Positions 1-5,830 are shown, counted from the stretch's first letter. The stretch: 5,830 bases of DNA from Eubacteriales bacterium (GCA_025361685.1 JANYKE010000132.1:1-5830); one strand, 5' to 3'. Made by a program: numbers and translations. Notes: generated by a model not told the origin, from the letters alone.

Positions 1-269
1 GTGCTGACTTCGGCAATCCCACCGGCTTTAATTAATTCGCCATTTATAAGAACATCTCGATCAATATATTTAAGTGTACTTAGTATTACGCCGCGTTCGA
101 CTGCAACAAAAATATTGTCAAAACTTTTCCAAGGGTCATTCTGAATATGTCTGTTAAAATAGCTGTACATCTCAGCATGAGTCATATTATTCTTCTGGGT
201 AAAGACATAAGTGCAATGTTCAAGCCACTGACCAAATTCTTCTTCTCTTAGGGTTCTGAATTCAACCAT
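1..269 (-). CDS. GNAT-family N-acetyltransferase, N-terminal part (runs off window)
   Basis: This is the first 89 codons of a gene read leftwards and cut by the window edge. The protein starts MVEFRTLREEEF and contains the pattern FxxWLEHCxYVF (residues 12-23), the stretch NDPW (44-47), then IFVAVERGVILSTLKY (53-68) and GGIAEVS (83-89). This order resembles the N-terminal half of Eis-like GNAT acetyltransferases, in which GGI.EV.T leads into the acetyl-CoA binding loop; that loop itself lies outside the window. Such enzymes transfer an acetyl group from acetyl-CoA to an amine, and the substrate cannot be told here. The ATG at 269 is preceded, with a 7-nt spacer, by AAAGGTGG (minus strand, 277-284), which supports this start. 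It is divergent from the rubredoxin gene. The family is likely; the subfamily is inferred. Confidence 0.8.
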   Translation of the reverse strand, partial: MVEFRTLREEEFGQWLEHCTYVFTQKNNMTHAEMYSYFNRHIQNDPWKSFDNIFVAVERGVILSTLKYIDRDVLINGELIKAGGIAEVS

Positions 270-322
270 TGAAATACCACCTTTCAAACATTCTGTTATA
301 GATTTCCGTATAAAAAAATATA

Positions 323-337
323 TCATAAATTATATGA
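323..337. repeat. 15-bp near-palindrome, possible operator
   Basis: TCATAAATTATATGA reads as a 7-1-7 dyad with one mismatched pair. It covers the candidate leftward -10. Its size and AT-rich character recall Fur/PerR-type boxes, but it matches the classical PerR consensus only partly (about 10 of 15 positions), so no regulator can be assigned. Confidence 0.35.
329..334 (-). promoter_or_regulatory. Candidate -10 element for the acetyltransferase gene
   Basis: TATAAT is read on the minus strand 60 bp upstream of the acetyltransferase start. No good -35 lies at 16-18 bp; the nearest resemblance is TTACAC (minus strand, 354-359) with a 19-bp spacer, overlapping the first direct repeat. The -10 lies inside a near-perfect 15-bp dyad (323-337). 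The region is AT-rich, so a chance match is possible. Confidence 0.35.
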
Positions 338-353
338 AAACACAATAAAGCAG

Positions 354-411
354 GTGTAATGATAAAAACTCCCGAGTGTAGTGATAAAAAAGGCTGGCTT
401 ATTGATAATAA
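354..411. repeat. Phased direct repeats upstream of rubredoxin promoter
   Basis: GTGTAATGATAAAAA (354-368) and GTGTAGTGATAAAAA (376-390) match at 14 of 15 positions with a 22-bp period. A third, weaker copy, GCTTATTGATAATAA (397-411), matches the first at 11 of 15 and keeps the TGATAA core 21 bp further on. The cores start at 360, 382 and 403, so all three face the same side of the helix, and the third overlaps the -35 of the rightward promoter. A small dyad, ACTCCCGAGT (368-377), joins copies one and two. This looks like a regulator binding array between two divergent genes; the regulator is unknown. Confidence 0.6.
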
Positions 412-430
412 ATACGTTTAGGAGTATAAT
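402..430 (+). promoter_or_regulatory. Sigma-A promoter for rubredoxin-fprA
   Basis: TTGATA (402-407), an exact 17-bp spacer and TATAAT (425-430) match the housekeeping promoter consensus at 11 of 12 positions. Transcription would start near 437, giving a leader of about 36 nt before the rubredoxin start. The -35 is embedded in a perfect 5-3-5 inverted repeat, TTATTGATAATAA (399-411), so a bound protein could control RNA polymerase access. Confidence 0.75.
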
Positions 431-457
431 AAACATATAATTTTTAATTTTTGAGTT

Positions 458-463
458 GAGGAG
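458..463 (+). promoter_or_regulatory. Ribosome binding site of rubredoxin
   Basis: GAGGAG ends 9 nt before the ATG at 473. It directly abuts the in-frame ATG at 464, leaving no spacer, so it selects 473 as the start. Confidence 0.75.
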
Positions 464-472
464 ATGGATAGT

Positions 473-628
473 ATGAATTATGTATGTTCAGTATGTGGAT
501 ACATTTATGAGCCGGCACTTGGAGACCCTGATAATGGTATTGCGGCGGGCACAGAATTTACCGATCTGCCTGAGGATTGGGTTTGCCCTGTATGTGGCGC
601 AGCAAAAGAAGCATTTGGATTGGAATAA
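473..628 (+). CDS. Rubredoxin
   Basis: A 51-residue protein of typical rubredoxin length. Four cysteines in two knuckles, CSVCGY (C5, C8) and CPVCGAAK (C38, C41), bind a single iron. The core signatures are also present: Y10, the segment GDPDNGI (17-23), F29, LPEDWVCP (32-39) and a C-terminal F48. It is a small soluble one-electron carrier in the cytoplasm. The gene lies 42 bp upstream of a flavodiiron protein that has no rubredoxin domain of its own, so its likely job is to pass electrons (in other species from NADH:rubredoxin oxidoreductase) to that enzyme for O2 or NO reduction. It is the first gene after a strong promoter. The family assignment is secure; the partner is inferred from context and from known pairs. 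Confidence 0.97.
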   Translation: MNYVCSVCGYIYEPALGDPDNGIAAGTEFTDLPEDWVCPVCGAAKEAFGLE

Positions 629-670
629 CATTGTCATCACTTAGAATTTTTCTTGCGAAAGGACAGAGTA

Positions 671-1843
671 ATGGAAGCAATAAAGATTAGAGACGATGTC
701 TATTGGGTTGGAGCAATAGACTGGAATTTAAGATACTTTCACGGATACGTAACTCCAAGAGGAAGCACTTATAATGCATACTTGATAATCGATGACAAGA
801 TAACGCTTATTGATACTGCCAAAGAGCCATTTTCGAAAGAGATAATTTCCAGAATCAGCAAAATTGTTGACCCTTCAAAAATCGAATATTTAATTTCTAA
901 TCACGTTGAGCCTGATCATTCCGGGTGTATTCCGGCGATAATGGAACTGGCTCCAAATGCAACCATTGTTACGTCTTCGCCAAACGGTGAAAAAGGCCTG
1001 CGCAGGCATTACAAAAAAGATTACAAGTTCATGTCTGTTAAAACAGGTGATGAACTCAATATTGGCAAAAGAACTTTGAAATTTATCGGGACTCCCATGA
1101 TTCACTGGCCTGACAATATGGTCACTTATTCCGCGTATGACAAAATACTTTTTTCGAATGATTCATTTGGACAGCACTACGCTTCTACGGAAAGATTCGA
1201 CGAGGATGCAGATATTGATAAGGTCATGGAAGAAGCGAAAATATATTATGCAAATATAGTAATGCCATACGGGATGCAGGTAAAAGGTGCGCTCGAAGCC
1301 GTAAAGGGACTTGAAATTGAAGCAATATGTCCCAGCCACGGAGTTGTTATTCGCAAAAGCATTAATCGCTTTTTAGAAAATTATAATAAGTGGTCTGAAT
1401 GCCAAAATGATGGCAGCGCAGTAATTGTTTATGATACTATGTGGGGCACGACAGAGAAAATGGCAAAGGCAGTCTGCGAAGCTTTTGAAAAGAAAGGAAT
1501 CAGTGTGAGAATGTATAAATTAAGCGATTCGCATATGTCACAGATAATGCCATATATTTTGACGGCAAAATATATTTGTGTAGGCTCGCCAACACTAAAC
1601 AACAATATGCTTCCGACTGTATCAGCGTTTCTAACTTATCTTAAAGGCCTTCTGCCAAAAAACAAGTTAGCATTTGCATTTGGTTCATATGGTTGGAGTG
1701 GTCAAAGTGTTGAACAAATAAATACAATACTTGAGGAATGCAAATATGAAATTCTTGCTCCGTTTTCAAGGATTCAATATATTCCCGATGACATTGAGTT
1801 GGTTGAGCTAACGGGAAGGCTCGCAGGCGTATTACATGAATAA
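671..1843 (+). CDS. fprA: Class A flavodiiron protein (O2/NO reductase)
   Basis: A 390-residue two-domain enzyme of the usual length for FprA/ROO proteins. The N-terminal metallo-beta-lactamase-like domain (about 1-245) shows all expected diiron ligands: H78-x-E80-x-D82-H83, H145, D164 and H223, plus the conserved second-sphere H24. The C-terminal flavodoxin domain (about 249-390) has the FMN loops DTMWGTTEKMA (255-265), SPTLNNN (306-312) and FGSYGWSGQS (337-346). It reduces O2 to water, or NO to N2O, in the cytoplasm with electrons from rubredoxin, whose gene is just upstream. There is no C-terminal rubredoxin or flavin reductase domain, which makes it class A. The start is set at ATG 671, with AAAGGA at 658-663 and a 7-nt spacer; the in-frame TTG at 653 would add six residues but lacks such a site. 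O2 versus NO preference cannot be read from the sequence. Confidence 0.95.
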   Translation: MEAIKIRDDVYWVGAIDWNLRYFHGYVTPRGSTYNAYLIIDDKITLIDTAKEPFSKEIISRISKIVDPSKIEYLISNHVEPDHSGCIPAIMELAPNATIVTSSPNGEKGLRRHYKKDYKFMSVKTGDELNIGKRTLKFIGTPMIHWPDNMVTYSAYDKILFSNDSFGQHYASTERFDEDADIDKVMEEAKIYYANIVMPYGMQVKGALEAVKGLEIEAICPSHGVVIRKSINRFLENYNKWSECQNDGSAVIVYDTMWGTTEKMAKAVCEAFEKKGISVRMYKLSDSHMSQIMPYILTAKYICVGSPTLNNNMLPTVSAFLTYLKGLLPKNKLAFAFGSYGWSGQSVEQINTILEECKYEILAPFSRIQYIPDDIELVELTGRLAGVLHE

Positions 1844-4133
1844 ATCAGTATTTACAGAAAACATGAATAATAAGCAAGTTGAGGCAATTACATATGGCGA
1901 CGGAGCCATGCTGATTTTGGCGGGCGCAGGAAGCGGAAAGACGCGAGTGCTAACCCATAGAATTGCTTTTTTGATTAAAAAGAAAAGTGTTCATCCATCT
2001 GAAATTCTTGCATTAACATTTACAAATAAAGCTGCAAATGAGATGAAGGAACGCGTAGAAAATCTTATCGGACCTGCCGCGAATACAATGTGGATAGGAA
2101 CATTCCACTCAATGTGTCTTAGAATACTTCGCACACATTGCGACAAAATAGGCCTAGGTTCGAATTTTGTAATTTATGACACTTCGGATCAAAAGGAATT
2201 GCTCGGGGATTGCATTTCGGAGCTAAATCTCGATGATAAGATATATTCTTACCAGTATATTTCAAAGATAATAAGTAATTCCAAAGATAAGTCGATGGAT
2301 CCCGAAACATTTCGTGCACTGAATCTTGGAAATCATAAGCTTGAAAAAGTTGCTGATATCTACGATTTGTATTCGCGAAAACTACTCAAAAATAATGCTG
2401 TTGATTTTGATGATATTCTTTCTTTTACAGTCAAAATTCTTGAGAAGAATAAGAGCGTTAAAGATTTCTATTCTGATAAATTTAAATATGTTTTAGTCGA
2501 CGAATACCAGGACACAAATAATATTCAGTACAGATTGGTAAAGATATTGTCAAAAAAACATGGCAATCTTTGCGTGGTAGGAGATGACGATCAATCAATT
2601 TACGGATGGCGCGGTGCCAATTTCGAAAACATTCTTAATTTTGAATCACAATTCAAGCAAGTAAAAACAGTATTTCTTGAGCAAAACTATCGTTCTGCAA
2701 AGAAGATTCTTGAGGCTGCCAATAATGTTATATCAAAAAATATTCTCAGAAAGAATAAAAAGCTGTGGACTGAAAGCGATAATGAAGGAACTCTTTGCAC
2801 ATTTACCGCAAGAAACGAATATGCCGAGGCACAATTTATTGTTGAAAAAATCAAAGACCTTATTAAAAAAGATAAAATGGAGTACAAGGATTTTGCAATA
2901 CTGTACAGACTAAACTCATTGTCACGAGTGCTTGAGGATACTTTGCTGAGCGCCGGTGTTCCTTACAAATTGTTTGGAGGTTTGAAGTTTTACGAGCGCA
3001 AGGAAATCAAAGATATTATCGCATATTTGCGTGTAATAATAAATCCGGATGATAACCTATCTTTGAAGAGGATTGTTAATTTTCCACGCAGAGGTATCGG
3101 AAATATTTCTCTCGCAGATATTGAAAGGCAGGCAGCAATGCGCGATGAAACAATTCTTGAAACAATGGCCGTTTCAGGAAGCATTCCTGAACTTTCAAAA
3201 AACGCAAGCAAGTATGAAAAATTTGTTGAAATGATTTTTGTCCTCCGTGCAGATTCTGCCGAGATGCCTGTTAGTAAATTTGTTGAGAAGGTTATTGACA
3301 GTACAGGAATAATGGATGCATATGTAAACAGTGGAAAGATTGAGAACAAAGCTCGAATTGATAACATAAAAGAATTTGTATCTGCAGCGGTTGAATTCGA
3401 AAAACAAAGCGAAGATAAAAGTTTTGAATCCTTCATGAACAATTTGGCCCTCGTTACTGATTTGGATTCGCTTGATAGCGAAGAAGGTGCAGTAACACTA
3501 ATGACATTGCATAGTTCAAAGGGACTGGAATTTCCGGTAGTATTTATTGCCGGTGTTGAGAACTCGACCTTCCCGATGTCAAGACTAGATGGATCTGTTG
3601 AAGAACTTGATGAGGAACGGAGATTGTGTTACGTTGGAATTACCAGAGCTAAGAATCACCTGTATCTGACTTGTACCAAGACGCGTACTGTTTATGGTAA
3701 AACTGTTGTCACTGGCCCTTCAGAATATTTATCAGATATTCCTGCTGAACTGATTGAAGATCTCAGCAACGAACATTTGGGTGCAGATTATGATAAAAGA
3801 TATCAGGGCAGCGAAGCGCACTGGGACAAAACTCCTAAGAATCCCGGCTCGCCATGGCATGCCAGTGCCTCGCCAAGAACTCACATTCCAAAAGATAAGA
3901 CGATGTTTGAGGGAACGGGAAGGATTGTCAATTCCGTCGAACAACTGAACAACATGAAAAAGGTTTCAGATGATGCATTTGAAACCGGCAATAAGGTTGA
4001 ACATCGCAAGTTTGGTATTGGCGTGATTGAAAAAGTATTTAAGGATAGCGGAGATGAGCTACTTGAAATCCAATTTGACAAAGCAGGAAAAAAACGCTTG
4101 ATGGCGGCATATGCCAATCTGAAAAAAATATAA
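1836..4133 (+). CDS. pcrA: PcrA/UvrD-type superfamily 1 DNA helicase
   Basis: A 765-residue 3'-5' ATP-dependent DNA helicase with every SF1A motif in order: Q motif near Q14, Walker A AGAGSGKT (29-36), Ia TFTNKAANEM (61-70), Ib GTFHS (88-92), II VDEYQDTN (221-228), III VVGDDDQSIYGWRGA (247-261), IV QNYRS (283-287), V TLHSSKGLEFPVV (557-569) and VI ERRLCYVGITRAK (594-606). After a low-complexity linker (about 650-710), residues 715-765 resemble the PcrA C-terminal Tudor-like module (EHRKFGIG, then KKRLMAAYANLKKI) that contacts RNA polymerase. This favours PcrA over Rep. Roles in the family are nucleotide excision repair, transcription-coupled repair and removal of recombinase filaments. The start overlaps fprA by 8 bp with only a weak AGG 8 nt upstream, suggesting translational coupling. 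The usual Bacillus neighbours pcrB and ligA are not seen in this window. Confidence 0.95.
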   Translation: MNKSVFTENMNNKQVEAITYGDGAMLILAGAGSGKTRVLTHRIAFLIKKKSVHPSEILALTFTNKAANEMKERVENLIGPAANTMWIGTFHSMCLRILRTHCDKIGLGSNFVIYDTSDQKELLGDCISELNLDDKIYSYQYISKIISNSKDKSMDPETFRALNLGNHKLEKVADIYDLYSRKLLKNNAVDFDDILSFTVKILEKNKSVKDFYSDKFKYVLVDEYQDTNNIQYRLVKILSKKHGNLCVVGDDDQSIYGWRGANFENILNFESQFKQVKTVFLEQNYRSAKKILEAANNVISKNILRKNKKLWTESDNEGTLCTFTARNEYAEAQFIVEKIKDLIKKDKMEYKDFAILYRLNSLSRVLEDTLLSAGVPYKLFGGLKFYERKEIKDIIAYLRVIINPDDNLSLKRIVNFPRRGIGNISLADIERQAAMRDETILETMAVSGSIPELSKNASKYEKFVEMIFVLRADSAEMPVSKFVEKVIDSTGIMDAYVNSGKIENKARIDNIKEFVSAAVEFEKQSEDKSFESFMNNLALVTDLDSLDSEEGAVTLMTLHSSKGLEFPVVFIAGVENSTFPMSRLDGSVEELDEERRLCYVGITRAKNHLYLTCTKTRTVYGKTVVTGPSEYLSDIPAELIEDLSNEHLGADYDKRYQGSEAHWDKTPKNPGSPWHASASPRTHIPKDKTMFEGTGRIVNSVEQLNNMKKVSDDAFETGNKVEHRKFGIGVIEKVFKDSGDELLEIQFDKAGKKRLMAAYANLKKI

Positions 4134-4135
4134 AA

Positions 4136-4156
4136 TTCATTTACAATAGAAATGAA
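4136..4156 (+). other. Small AT-rich hairpin before trmK
   Basis: TTCATTT, a 7-nt loop and AAATGAA form a perfect 7-bp stem just after the helicase stop. Only one pair is G-C. A run of six T follows at 4163-4168 but is separated from the stem by six bases, so this is a poor intrinsic terminator. The stem covers the in-frame ATG at 4152, which argues weakly against that codon being used as the trmK start. Confidence 0.35.
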
Positions 4157-4172
4157 AGAGAGTTTTTTATGT

Positions 4173-4898
4173 ATGGAATTAAAAGGACGCCTTGCAGCAA
4201 TAGCATCAAAAGTGCCAAAGTGCGAGACATTATTTGACATTGGAACTGACCATGCATACCTGCCAATTTTTTTGATACAAGAACACATTTGTAATCATGC
4301 TGTGGCCTGTGATGTCAGAAGCGGACCGTTGAGGATTGCAAAGAAAAACATAGCCAAGCATGGTTTTCAAAATAATATAGATATAGTATTGAGCGACGGA
4401 CTATCAAGCGTAGCGCCCACAAAGCGCGATGTGATTGTAATTGCCGGAATGGGTGGGATGCTAATTGCGGATATTCTTGACGCGTCAAAAGATAAGGTTG
4501 ACTCGGCCGCATGCATTATTCTGCAGGCAAACACTGCTATAGTTACTCTACGCGAATGGCTTTACAGTAATAGCTTTGAAATATCCGATGAGACACTTTG
4601 CAAAGAAGATAGAAGGATATATAATATAATTATTGCAAAGCTAGCACCCGGCAACGACGCAACTTCAAATAATAAGAAATGCAGCAAAGATTTTTTTGTC
4701 GGTCAGAAACTGATAGATAATGCCAATCCACTTGCTGAGGAGTACTTTGAGCGAATGATAAGAAAGTATCAGAAAGTTGCTAGGGGATTGGAAAAGTCCG
4801 CAAAATTCAGCGGAACACAAATTAATATTCCAGAAGTTGAATATTTTATAGAGGCACTAGCAGAGTTAAGGAGGCGAAACATTGATGGCAACATATAA
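4173..4898 (+). CDS. trmK: tRNA (adenine(22)-N1)-methyltransferase TrmK
   Basis: A 241-residue class I SAM-dependent methyltransferase of the TrmK family (COG2384, formerly DUF633), which methylates N1 of adenine 22 in the D-arm region of tRNA. The N-terminus MELKGRLAAIASKVPKCETL fits the family pattern before motif I, DIGTDHAYLP (22-31). D47 in ACDVRSGPLRIAKKN, SDGL (74-77), IAGMGGML (90-97) and LREWL (126-130) follow. The C-terminal part (about 180-235) is charged and helical, as in the family's coiled-coil tail. At 117-120, LQAN stands where relatives usually have LQPN or similar. The start is placed at ATG 4173 because relatives begin here; GAAAGAGAG (4154-4162) lies 10 nt upstream. The in-frame ATG at 4152 would add seven unmatched residues. 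It overlaps the next gene by 14 bp, and in B. subtilis the two genes are also adjacent (yqfN-yqfO). Confidence 0.92.
   Translation: MELKGRLAAIASKVPKCETLFDIGTDHAYLPIFLIQEHICNHAVACDVRSGPLRIAKKNIAKHGFQNNIDIVLSDGLSSVAPTKRDVIVIAGMGGMLIADILDASKDKVDSAACIILQANTAIVTLREWLYSNSFEISDETLCKEDRRIYNIIIAKLAPGNDATSNNKKCSKDFFVGQKLIDNANPLAEEYFERMIRKYQKVARGLEKSAKFSGTQINIPEVEYFIEALAELRRRNIDGNI
4868..4874 (+). promoter_or_regulatory. Ribosome binding site of the Nif3-like gene
   Basis: A full AAGGAGG inside the 3' end of trmK. It sits 10 nt before ATG 4885 and 7 nt before TTG 4882. Both spacings are workable; ATG 4885 is preferred as the stronger start codon. Confidence 0.7.
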
Positions 4899-5691
4899 AG
4901 ACATAATTGATTTTATGAATGAAATTGCTCCGGTGCATTTTGCGTGGGATTTTGACAATGTCGGTCCTATGATTGGAAGATTGGATAAAAAGATTAGTAA
5001 ATGTTTGTTGTGCGTCGATGCATCAAAGGAAGTAATTGAAGAAGCGGTGAATAATGATGTCGATTTAATTATTACTCACCATCCATTTATTTTTGATGTG
5101 CAAAACTCAATCATTGTAAAAAGCTCTGAAGACTTTTCAAAGAACTCGTTAATATATGAGGCAATCGAAAATGATATTTGCATTTACAGTGCGCATACAA
5201 ATCTTGATTCAGTTGAAGGCGGAGTCAACAGCGCCCTGGCAGCAAGTGTTGGTGCGAAAAATATCAGACCACTGTTTGAACAGAATTGTGCAGGGAAAAT
5301 TGGGTACAATGCAATTGGCGAATTGCCTGAAATGATTTTACTGAAGGATTTTGTTGATGTAGTAAAAAGCAGTATGAATACGCCTGCTGTAAAATATATC
5401 GGAGACGATGCCAAACAAATAAAAAATGTCGTAGTTTCAAGCGGAAGCTTTGGAGATTACAGTGAGGCGATTGCAGAAAGGAAAGATGAAATTGATGTTA
5501 TTGTCACGGGAGAACTTAAACACGGCGTTGCAGTTTTGTATAACAATATCGGCCTTCCGATGATTGTAGTTGAACATTATTTTTCAGAACGAGTCATTTT
5601 GCCGGTATTACTTGACAAATTGGCAAAGCAATTTGATTCAATTGATTTTGAAATAAGCAAAAAGGAATATGGTACATTTAAATACAAATAG
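4885..5691 (+). CDS. Nif3/DUF34-family dinuclear metal-binding protein
   Basis: A 268-residue protein of the Nif3-like family (YqfO in B. subtilis, YbgI in E. coli). Members form toroidal hexamers with a two-metal centre; some have been linked to GTP cyclohydrolase I-like chemistry or metal handling, but the cellular role is unsettled. Family blocks are present: DNVGPMIG (24-31), ITHHPFIF (63-70, ligands H65 and H66), SAHTNLDSVEGGVN (102-115, H104 and D108), TGELKHG (208-214) and EHYFSE (230-235, H231 and E235). The putative metal ligands are all kept. It is the compact form: Bacillus YqfO is about 100 residues longer because of an inserted PII/CutA-like domain, absent here. Two small departures are DFDNVGP where WDNVGL is usual, and KHG where KHH is common. 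Gene order after trmK is conserved across Firmicutes, with overlap suggesting coupled translation. Confidence 0.92.
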   Translation: MATYKDIIDFMNEIAPVHFAWDFDNVGPMIGRLDKKISKCLLCVDASKEVIEEAVNNDVDLIITHHPFIFDVQNSIIVKSSEDFSKNSLIYEAIENDICIYSAHTNLDSVEGGVNSALAASVGAKNIRPLFEQNCAGKIGYNAIGELPEMILLKDFVDVVKSSMNTPAVKYIGDDAKQIKNVVVSSGSFGDYSEAIAERKDEIDVIVTGELKHGVAVLYNNIGLPMIVVEHYFSERVILPVLLDKLAKQFDSIDFEISKKEYGTFKYK

Positions 5692-5720
5692 AAATATATG
5701 AGCTTGTGGAGGAGGATTTG

Positions 5721-5807
5721 ATGAGAGATTTTAGGTATTATCTTGAGATAAATTCAAAAGCCGGAAAGTATAGCGGCATAATCAAAGAAAAGGTAACTGA
5801 AAAATAA
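5721..5807 (+). CDS. Small ORF, 28 residues, unknown function
   Basis: An ATG sits 5 nt after GGAGG, part of a GGAGGAGGA run (5708-5716) that is among the best ribosome binding sites in the window. The product begins MRDFRYYLEINSKAGKY and ends KEKVTEK; it is basic and hydrophilic, with no cysteines, signal peptide or membrane segment. It lies 29 bp after the Nif3-like gene on the same strand, with no terminator between, so it is probably co-transcribed. I do not recognise it. It could be a real small protein, a leader peptide for the gene that may start at its stop codon, or the head of a longer gene broken by a frameshift. The other two plus-strand frames here are interrupted by stops. Confidence 0.45.
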   Translation: MRDFRYYLEINSKAGKYSGIIKEKVTEK

Positions 5808-5830
5808 TGTTCAACTACAATCATCGGAAG
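5807..5830 (+). CDS. Possible start of a further gene (cut by window end)
   Basis: An ATG shares its A with the TAA of the small ORF (TAATG), an arrangement typical of coupled genes. Only eight codons, MFNYNHRK, are visible. The nearest purine-rich site, AAAAGG (5788-5793), is 13 nt away, which is long, so initiation would depend on ribosomes ending the small ORF. The product cannot be identified. Confidence 0.25.

Noticed and set aside
436..441. Second TATAAT upstream of rubredoxin
   Set aside because: The matching -35 position (TACGTT) is poor, while the TATAAT at 425-430 has a near-perfect -35 at 17 bp.
464..472. Upstream ATG for rubredoxin giving a three-residue extension
   Set aside because: It directly abuts the GAGGAG ribosome binding site, with no spacer; the standard rubredoxin N-terminus fits ATG 473.
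653..670. Upstream TTG start for fprA
   Set aside because: The six added residues are not needed by the family, and the ribosome binding site AAAGGA lies between this codon and ATG 671.
2990..3442. 150-codon open frame on the minus strand inside the helicase gene
   Set aside because: It lies opposite helicase coding sequence with all motifs intact, has low-complexity Ser/Ile/Phe-rich composition typical of antisense translation, and resembles no family I know.
3851..3866. Overlapping small palindromes around CCATGGCATGCCA in the helicase linker
   Set aside because: They are short, lie within an uninterrupted reading frame and show no repeat or mobile-element context.
4106..4115. GGCATATGCC palindrome near the helicase C-terminus
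   Set aside because: A 10-bp palindrome inside conserved coding sequence is expected by chance and has no T run or other partner signal.
3881..4288. 135-codon minus-strand open frame across the helicase-trmK junction
   Set aside because: It is antisense to two well-supported genes, with no recognisable domain.

Overview
The window looks like an ordinary chromosomal stretch from a low-GC, anaerobic Firmicute, most likely a member of the Clostridia. The clues are AT-rich DNA, purine-rich Shine-Dalgarno sites, a PcrA-type helicase, the trmK/nif3-like gene pair familiar from Firmicutes, and a stand-alone rubredoxin beside a flavodiiron protein, which is typical of obligate anaerobes. I cannot name the species.

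Layout. At the left edge, the 5' part of a GNAT-family acetyltransferase gene runs off the window on the minus strand (1-269). A divergent intergenic region of about 200 bp (270-472) follows. It holds a near-consensus sigma-A promoter pointing right (TTGATA, 17 bp, TATAAT), a candidate -10 pointing left, and two near-identical 15-bp direct repeats plus a weaker third copy, spaced 21-22 bp apart. Everything to the right is on the plus strand with short gaps or overlaps: rubredoxin (473-628), class A flavodiiron protein fprA (671-1843), UvrD/PcrA-type helicase (1836-4133), trmK tRNA methyltransferase (4173-4898), a Nif3/DUF34-family protein (4885-5691), a 28-codon small ORF with a strong ribosome binding site (5721-5807), and a possible next start at 5807 cut by the window end.

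How the genes fit together. Rubredoxin is the usual electron donor to flavodiiron proteins, so the first two genes form an O2 (or NO) reducing module. The helicase gene overlaps the end of fprA by 8 bp and has only a weak ribosome binding site, which suggests translational coupling of an oxygen-defence enzyme to a DNA repair helicase. trmK and the Nif3-like gene overlap by 14 bp and are also adjacent in Bacillus subtilis (yqfN-yqfO). No convincing terminator is visible between rubredoxin and the right edge, so one transcript could cover all of it, but this is inference.

I found no mobile element, CRISPR array, tRNA or rRNA gene, and no clearly new system. The items most worth a second look are the phased repeats upstream of rubredoxin, the fprA-helicase coupling and the small ORF at the right end.
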